A DNA stretch of 64,000 nt from Cryptomeria japonica (lineage: Eukaryota > Streptophyta > Pinopsida > Cupressales > Cupressaceae), in the NCBI RefSeq assembly GCF_030272615.1, contig NC_081410.1, positions 569,611,152 to 569,675,151 of the forward strand, in the 5' to 3' direction. The number at the start of each line of letters is the position of its first letter. Positions within the stretch are counted from its first letter, which is position 1. Made by a program: the position numbers and the translations under genes. The notes beneath the pieces are model-generated. The model saw only the letters and a program-made list of their open reading frames with translations. It did not search any database and was not told where the DNA came from. Below are positions 58,668 to 64,000 of this stretch, piece after piece.

Positions 58668-61600
58668 ATATTGATTGGAATTAAGATAGGAATCTGATTT
58701 AGATCATATGAAGTTGTTATTATAGGAATTAAAAGAAATGGGATTAAATAAAAATAGTATATTGCTCTATAATATGTTTTTTTTATGATGAAGTTGTGTG
58801 GTATCATATCTTAGGTGAATAGATTTTAAATGATGAGTATTAGCTAGTGAATAAATGGTTTTATCTTAGAGTACAGCCTGGTATGCATGGTACTTCATAA
58901 CTCAATCTCATGTTAGGGAATGAGGATTAATGACTAGCCGAATATCTTGGAGTTGGGAAACCTATAAATGAATGTATGTGACAATTTAAGGAGTTACTAC
59001 CTAGGTGTCCAATATGCATTGGTAGAGATTAGCATCCTTTGCTTTCGTATTATTATATGTGATGGATATCATGATGTATTATTATATGACTGTGGTATGT
59101 ATTTTGGTGTTAACATAGACATAATTTATTATCATGTATTTAATAAAATTAAATTGAGGGAATTTATTATAAGAAATAAATGTGTTGATCTATATACTTG
59201 TGAAATAAATTATGCATAGGAAATGTTCCTTTACATTTAATGAATAATAATTGATAGTTCTCAATGTATGCTAATATTTTTAAATATTAGGTAAATGAAT
59301 GAACCTAGTAATTGTGGAAATGAACGCGGTTGATTATGGATAAAGTTAATCATAAATTGATTAGACTCCTTTTATTAGAAATGACACATAGGATAGTGGT
59401 TGTATTTGAATTCAATAATGATATCATCTTATCTTAGTTGCATTCAATGTTAAGTTATTAATGACATTTAGTTGCCCTAGAGTATAAGGTTTGTTAGATT
59501 TAAATGTTTTAAATATAAATGGTTTATCATGTGTGATTATATGAATGTACTTTCTTTAAGTGATAAATTAAGAAGAAAAAATATCTCTACCAATTTTGTA
59601 GATAGAATCTAGTTTATTTGTCTAGGGTTTCTAGGTGGCCACTACAATATCTATCTTCTTTTGGGTGGTAGTATTGTATTCTTTGGTCTATATTTTCTCT
59701 ATTTTCTTCTTTCTCCCCTCTATGAGTTGTATTGAGGTAGGTCTCACTAGGTCTACCCTTTAGAGTCAGCTGGAAGTGGGTTTTCATAGTGTAGATCGAG
59801 AAAATTGGGTTAATCATGAAAACCAAAGCACAATCAAACCAAATCACAAACTACTTAACTACTATGATAAATTATCTTAATCTTACCAATAGAGACATTG
59901 AAATGAAATAAAAATAACATGAAAACTAAATAAAAGATATCAGCATTCTTTCAACATGGCTCCATTGTTCTTCCTTTTCCCTCTAATTTGATGTCACTTT
60001 CATTGTGTAGGTGCAAATATGAAGGAAAGCAAGGATGATATCAATGATACTAAAAAATGCAATTCTAAGATTAAATGAGTTTTACAAAACAAAAATATTA
60101 AAATTAGATGGTGGCTAAACAATTTGATAGAGTCACAATGCATGAAAGTTAGATCCTTCGAATGAAGAACGAGGTCCCAATTTATAAAAACCTAGAAACT
60201 TGATGGATGGTTGAGATTGAAAATATTTTTGGTTAATCAAACAAACCTGATTGGGTGCACGATAAAGCTACCATTCGAGGAAGGATGAAGATGATGAAGA
60301 TAAAGTGAAAGAGATGGAAGAAAGTTGATTTTCGAATAATCATCTCATTTTTCAATTACAATTAAAATAAATGAGATATTCCCAAAAAGATTGATTTTTT
60401 TTAAATTAGGAAAGATATAACTTTCCCAAATTCTAAAATTAGGAGGATATTATGAAGAATAAAAAACTAAGAAAAAGTTGATATTATCCTCAAATGAGAG
60501 GATAAATAGAGATAATTAATAAATAAAATTTATTAATTATCTTTGTTTTTGAAGAATATATATACAATAAATTAATAAATATAATTTATTAATTTATTAT
60601 TCGTGTATACAGTAAAATTGGGAATTTAGAATATTGTAAAACCAAATAAAGATCCAACCACGTAAACCCTAGTTCTACAATGAAATCCACCATACACCAC
60701 TAAAGAACCTAAAAGCATGCAAAACATAAAATATGAAAGATTATACCATTCACATGTTCATTAGTGTTTGATCTACATTGTTTCCTATCTCCATTGATCT
60801 TGCTTGATACGAGTGCTCTTAGGTTTTATGTGTACACAAGAGCTCAAGAAAGAACAAATTATGGTTGTGTAGTTGCTTGACTGCTATGAATATTCACATG
60901 AGCTTAGGATATTAGGATTGATTAGGTTGATGAGGATGGAAGGATCCTCTTATATAGAGAGTACCTTAGAAAATAAACATATAGGATTAAGAGGTGGAGG
61001 GATAAATGGTCGGCTAGGATTAGAGGGTAGTATGGAAAATATGAAAATATTAGAGAGGTGGTTAAAGGTAAATTAAGAGATGAGTGACAAGTGTCATTGA
61101 GGGAAAAGGTAACAAATTAATTAAATAAATAAAGATTTTTTTAATTAATTAAACAAGTGGGACCAATTAAATAAATAAAATATTTTTTTAACTAGGCTAG
61201 GACAAATTTCCATGTCTACAATTTGCATTTATGATTAAATGAATTAAATAACATGAATTTATTTAATTAATGGATGAAGGGGACAAATGAATAAATTATT
61301 AAATTTATTTATTTTTTAGAATAATTGTTAGTAAGAAGGGAGGTTTAATTAATTGACTAATTAATTAAACCTAAAAGGAAAAATGAGTCAAAATAACATC
61401 CAGAGACCTAAGTTTGCTCAAATAATGTCAAGTTGGATGAAATCAGGAACAAATGGGAAGAATTGGGAAGGTTCAAATAGAAAATGGGAAGAACTAAATC
61501 AAAAAGCAAAAATTATGTCAAACTAGGTAAAAGAGGGTAAATTAGGTCAAAGTAGGTTAAAATATTGAAATGGGACTGATGTGACATCGTGGGGCAGGAG

Positions 61601-62030
61601 AAGAGGCAAATGATGTCATAAACTCAAAATTGGGAGAAAATGATGCTATCTAAACCAAAAATGGGAAAGAGGAAATGACAGGATCAAAACAAGAGCAAAA
61701 TGGCCTAATCAAGATAGATTTTGGGATGAATTGACATTATAGGATCAAAATGGGCATGAACTGACATTGATGGGGTGTATTTTAAGTCAAAATAATATCC
61801 TAGACTCAAAATAGGGAGAAAATTATGTAAACGAGATGGAAAATGGGAAAGGAAAAGTGTGAGAGGATCACATGAATTAAATAGACTATACACACGTGAT
61901 TAGGTTAAAAATAAAAATTCCAAATGTTTACCAATTTTTAGCATCTACTTTTTTCCCCTCTTGTTTTTCTTTCATACACAAACGATCTCTTGAGGGGGCA
62001 TCCTATCTCCATCTCTTGGTTTACTTGGGC
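58668..62030. other. AT-rich non-coding region, possibly more LTR fragments
   Basis: No convincing gene. Blocks of TTTAATTAATTAAATAAAT (60380-60600, 61110-61380) resemble the U3 of 57267-58667. Further TATA-like sequences lie on the minus strand (TTTTATAAATTGGG near 60180; CTATATAAGAGG near 60950), suggesting one or two additional minus-oriented LTR pieces. I cannot set their limits. Short open frames here are not conserved-looking. Confidence 0.4.
61380..61870. repeat. Purine-rich degenerate repeat (TCAAAATGGGA-like)
   Basis: Many variants of ACTCAAAATTGGGAGAAAATGATG and AAAATGGGAA-type phrases recur at irregular spacing. The plus strand is strongly purine-biased. No coding potential seen. 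Confidence 0.5.
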
Positions 62031-62927
62031 ATGCTTTTTCAATTTTCTTTGAAACAATATTGTAAATAACAATGTCTCATACAAGTATAATAATGATGAT
62101 GTTTTATATGTTGAAGGTTTGAAGCATAATCTTTTGAGTGTTGGGCAAATGGTTGATAATGGATATGATTTATAATTCAAGAATGGGAAATGTAAGATCT
62201 TAAATAGCTTCGGTATAGAAATTGCATCAGGAACTAAAACTAAAGGTAATATCTTTCATCTAAATGCTAGTGAGAAAAGTTGTTTAATTTCTCAGATTGA
62301 TGAGAGTTGGTTGTGGTATAGAAGGATGTGTCATGTTAACTTTGACAGCATGATTAAGATAAGTTCCACCCAAGTTGTTAGAGATCTACCTAAGATAGTG
62401 AAGCCTACTAATCCGGTGTGTAAAGAATGTCAATTGGGAAAGAAAACAAGAATTTCATTAAAGAGAAAACTATATACATCTAATTGGTTATTAGATCTTG
62501 TGCATACTGATTTATGTGGACCTTCTATGGTGAGAATCTTGTAGGGTGATAGATACTTTATGTTGTTGATTGATGACTATTCCATAATGATATGGGTCAC
62601 TTTTCTAAGGGAGAAATCTGAAGCACTGGAGAAATTAAAAATATTAAAAGCTAGATTGGAGGCAGAGACAAGATTGAAGATGAAGTGTCTAAGATCTGAG
62701 AAAGGAGGAGAATTAACTTCCGGTGAGTTTAACTCCTTTTGAGAAGATCATGGAATCCAAAGATAGTTTTATGGTCCATGAACCCCTCAACAGAATGCAG
62801 TTGTTGAAAGGAAGAATAGAACTGTTTTGGATGATGCTAGAACTATGATGATTGAAGGAAATGTTTTGCATATCTATTGGAGAGAAGCTATTAGCATTGT
62901 TATGTACACATTCAATTGGGTGCATAT
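62031..62927 (+). pseudogene. Ty1/copia pre-integrase and integrase fragment
   Basis: One plus-strand frame with stops shows, in order: the gag-pre-integrase signature DDVLYVEGLKHNLLSVGQM (62095-62151); WYRRMCHVNF and CKECQLGKK (62314-62450), corresponding to the HHCC zinc-binding region with the first His replaced by Tyr; and the integrase core DLVHTDLCGP (62492-62521), FMLLIDDYS, LRSEKGGEL (catalytic Asp replaced by Glu) and TPQQNAVVERKNRT. In-frame stops lie near 62174, 62542, 62740 and 62776. The frame is cut at 62927 by the E3 LTR. It is plant Ty1/copia pol, inactive. Reverse transcriptase would lie beyond E3, outside the window. Confidence 0.9.
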
Positions 62928-62994
62928 TGTTGGCATATGTGCAGAGTATGTTGACATGATGATATTATGTTGTCATTGATGTCAATATGCTGAA

Positions 62995-63160
62995 GAGTGA
63001 ACCGGTAATATGCTGAAGAGTGAACCAATAATATGTTGAAGAGTGAACCGATTTATTGAAGTTAAGCAACTGGCAAAGTGAACCGGTATATGTGCAAAAG
63101 GTGAAGTGGTACGCTTGTTCAAGTGAACTGGTATATTGAATGGTGAACCAGTATATGGAA
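62995..63160. repeat. Degenerate GTGAACCGGTATAT repeats in E3 LTR
   Basis: About seven copies: AGTGAACCGGTAATATG, AGTGAACCAATAATATG, AGTGAACCGATTTATTG, AGTGAACCGGTATATG, GGTGAAGTGGTACG, AGTGAACTGGTATATTG, GGTGAACCAGTATATGG. Spacing is 20-35 bp. Confidence 0.75.
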
Positions 63161-63784
63161 TGTTTTCTATCAAGGTTTAATATGGTATGACTACCAGTTG
63201 GTAGTCCTAGCCTCAGGGTTTCTAGTTGAAGTGTTTCGAGCCTATGTAATTCAACCGATGACATTATGTGATGAGTCAGTAGTATAACGAAGATCAGATC
63301 ATGCTGCCACATCAGCCTTGTGCACGTGAAGGATCTTGCATGAAGGAGATTGATCCTATCTACCTTAGGAATGTGTGAATTTCCTACAAACGGTGGAGAA
63401 TGTGTGATGGGTTATAGTCCCCAAGAAGCGGTGAAGAACAAATGATGGAGAATGTCTTGAGATCTATTCAAGACTGTTGTATTCAAATGCAAAGTGTTCA
63501 ATGGTCGGGATTGAACTGACTGAATTGCTCAACCTAAATGTTTAGGGTTTAGGGTTTATGCTACCGACCTATCTATTTCCTATAAGGTCAATGTTGTTGG
63601 TAAATGTTGTGTATGTATCTAAGTGCAGAGATACGTGATTCTTTCCAAACCAAATAAGAGAATTGATACCTGTAGAGTGTGTGTGTAGAAGGAAGAAAGT
63701 AAAGTGGATCTGCATTGGCATTGAGTGCTATTACTAGATCATTGAAATACCTATTGATCTCTAACCATTTCAATAGTTGCAAAA

Positions 63785-63892
63785 TCCCTTAATAGGGTAG
63801 CTTTAACCAACTTGCTATAAATCCTTTAACAGGGTGACTCAAAGCCATTGAGTTCTTAAAATCCTCTAACAAGGTAACCTTTAACAGGGTTT
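63785..63892 (+). repeat. Mini stem-loops with TAA(C/T) loops in E3 LTR
   Basis: CCCT-TAAT-AGGG (63786-63797), CCT-TTAAC-AGG (about 63823-63833), ACTCA/TGAGT (about 63838-63853), CCT-CTAACA-AGG (63863-63873) and AACCT-TTAAC-AGGGTT (63876-63891). Same style as the E1 LTR array. Confidence 0.6.
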
Positions 63893-64000
63893 AATATTTA
63901 ACTAGGTATTCTAGCCATTCGTTAATTGGGTGATGATAACTCAATGATGAACGGATAGTACCAAACCGGATTGAGAGGGGAGGGTGAATCAGTACAGACA

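Larger units (their letters stand above)
62928..64000 (+). repeat. E3: 5' LTR of another copia-like element (incomplete)
   Basis: TGTTGGCATATG, the same first 12 bases as the E2 LTR, interrupts the integrase frame at 62928. The last bases (GAGAGGGGAGGGTGAATCAG) resemble the CCCCTCTCAGTA-type U5 context near the ends of the E1/E2 LTRs, so the LTR end is probably just past 64000. It contains GTGAACCGGTATAT repeats (62995-63160) and mini stem-loops with TAAC loops (63785-63892) like those of E1. Whether the element is autonomous cannot be seen. Confidence 0.75.

Noticed and set aside
58968-59219. Small cysteine-containing ORF of 83 codons
   Set aside because: It lies in AT-rich sequence with no promoter context, family resemblance or signal peptide. 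Chance is more likely.
62965-63312. Antisense 115-codon frame in the E3 LTR
   Set aside because: Its repeated peptide phrases are a by-product of the GTGAACCGG repeats.

Overview
The window is intergenic DNA from a large, transposon-rich plant nuclear genome. No host gene, tRNA or rRNA was found. Every recognisable coding stretch belongs to an LTR retrotransposon, and nearly all are pseudogenes. The LTR signatures (TG...CA ends, 5-bp target duplications, initiator-Met tRNA primer sites, plant-type Ty1/copia and Ty3/gypsy domains) show a seed plant. The low density of intact genes and the long nested elements make a gymnosperm (conifer-like) genome my best guess, but this is inference.

Layout. 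The base layer is a decayed Ty3/gypsy element on the minus strand. Its gag (9646-11397), gag end, protease and G-patch (1-1667), 5' leader (11398-11973, 18425-19618, 56453-57266) and probable 5' LTR (57267-58667) are split by three insertions, each bounded by a perfect 5-bp target duplication. (1) Element E1, 1668-9640 (+), TSD AAGTA. (2) Element E2, 11974-18419 (+), TSD CCCTA. (3) A 36.8-kb tandem array, 19619-56447 (+), TSD GGTTT. To the right, 58668-62030 is AT-rich sequence without genes, 62031-62927 is a decayed Ty1/copia integrase, and 62928-64000 is the LTR of a further copia-like element (E3) that runs off the window.

E1 and E2 have copia-like LTRs, primer sites and polypurine tracts but lack protease, integrase, reverse transcriptase and RNase H. 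Each carries a gag-like ORF (coiled coil plus four or five CCHC knuckles) and a second long ORF of roughly 1,050-1,120 codons. The N-terminal third of that second ORF is clearly homologous between the two elements, and I do not recognise it as a named family. They look like two members of a non-autonomous lineage that mobilises an unknown protein.

The array is five LTRs of about 4.4 kb alternating with four non-coding internal domains of 3,768 bp (one truncated): LTR-I-LTR-I-LTR-I-LTR-I-LTR inside a single target duplication. Its proportions match the LARD class (large LTRs, conserved non-coding interior). Shared substitutions group the internal+LTR units as two adjacent pairs (AABB), so the array seems to have grown by stepwise single-unit duplications at the locus and not by separate insertions. 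These two systems, the pol-less elements with a conserved unknown ORF and the LARD concatemer, are the most notable content.
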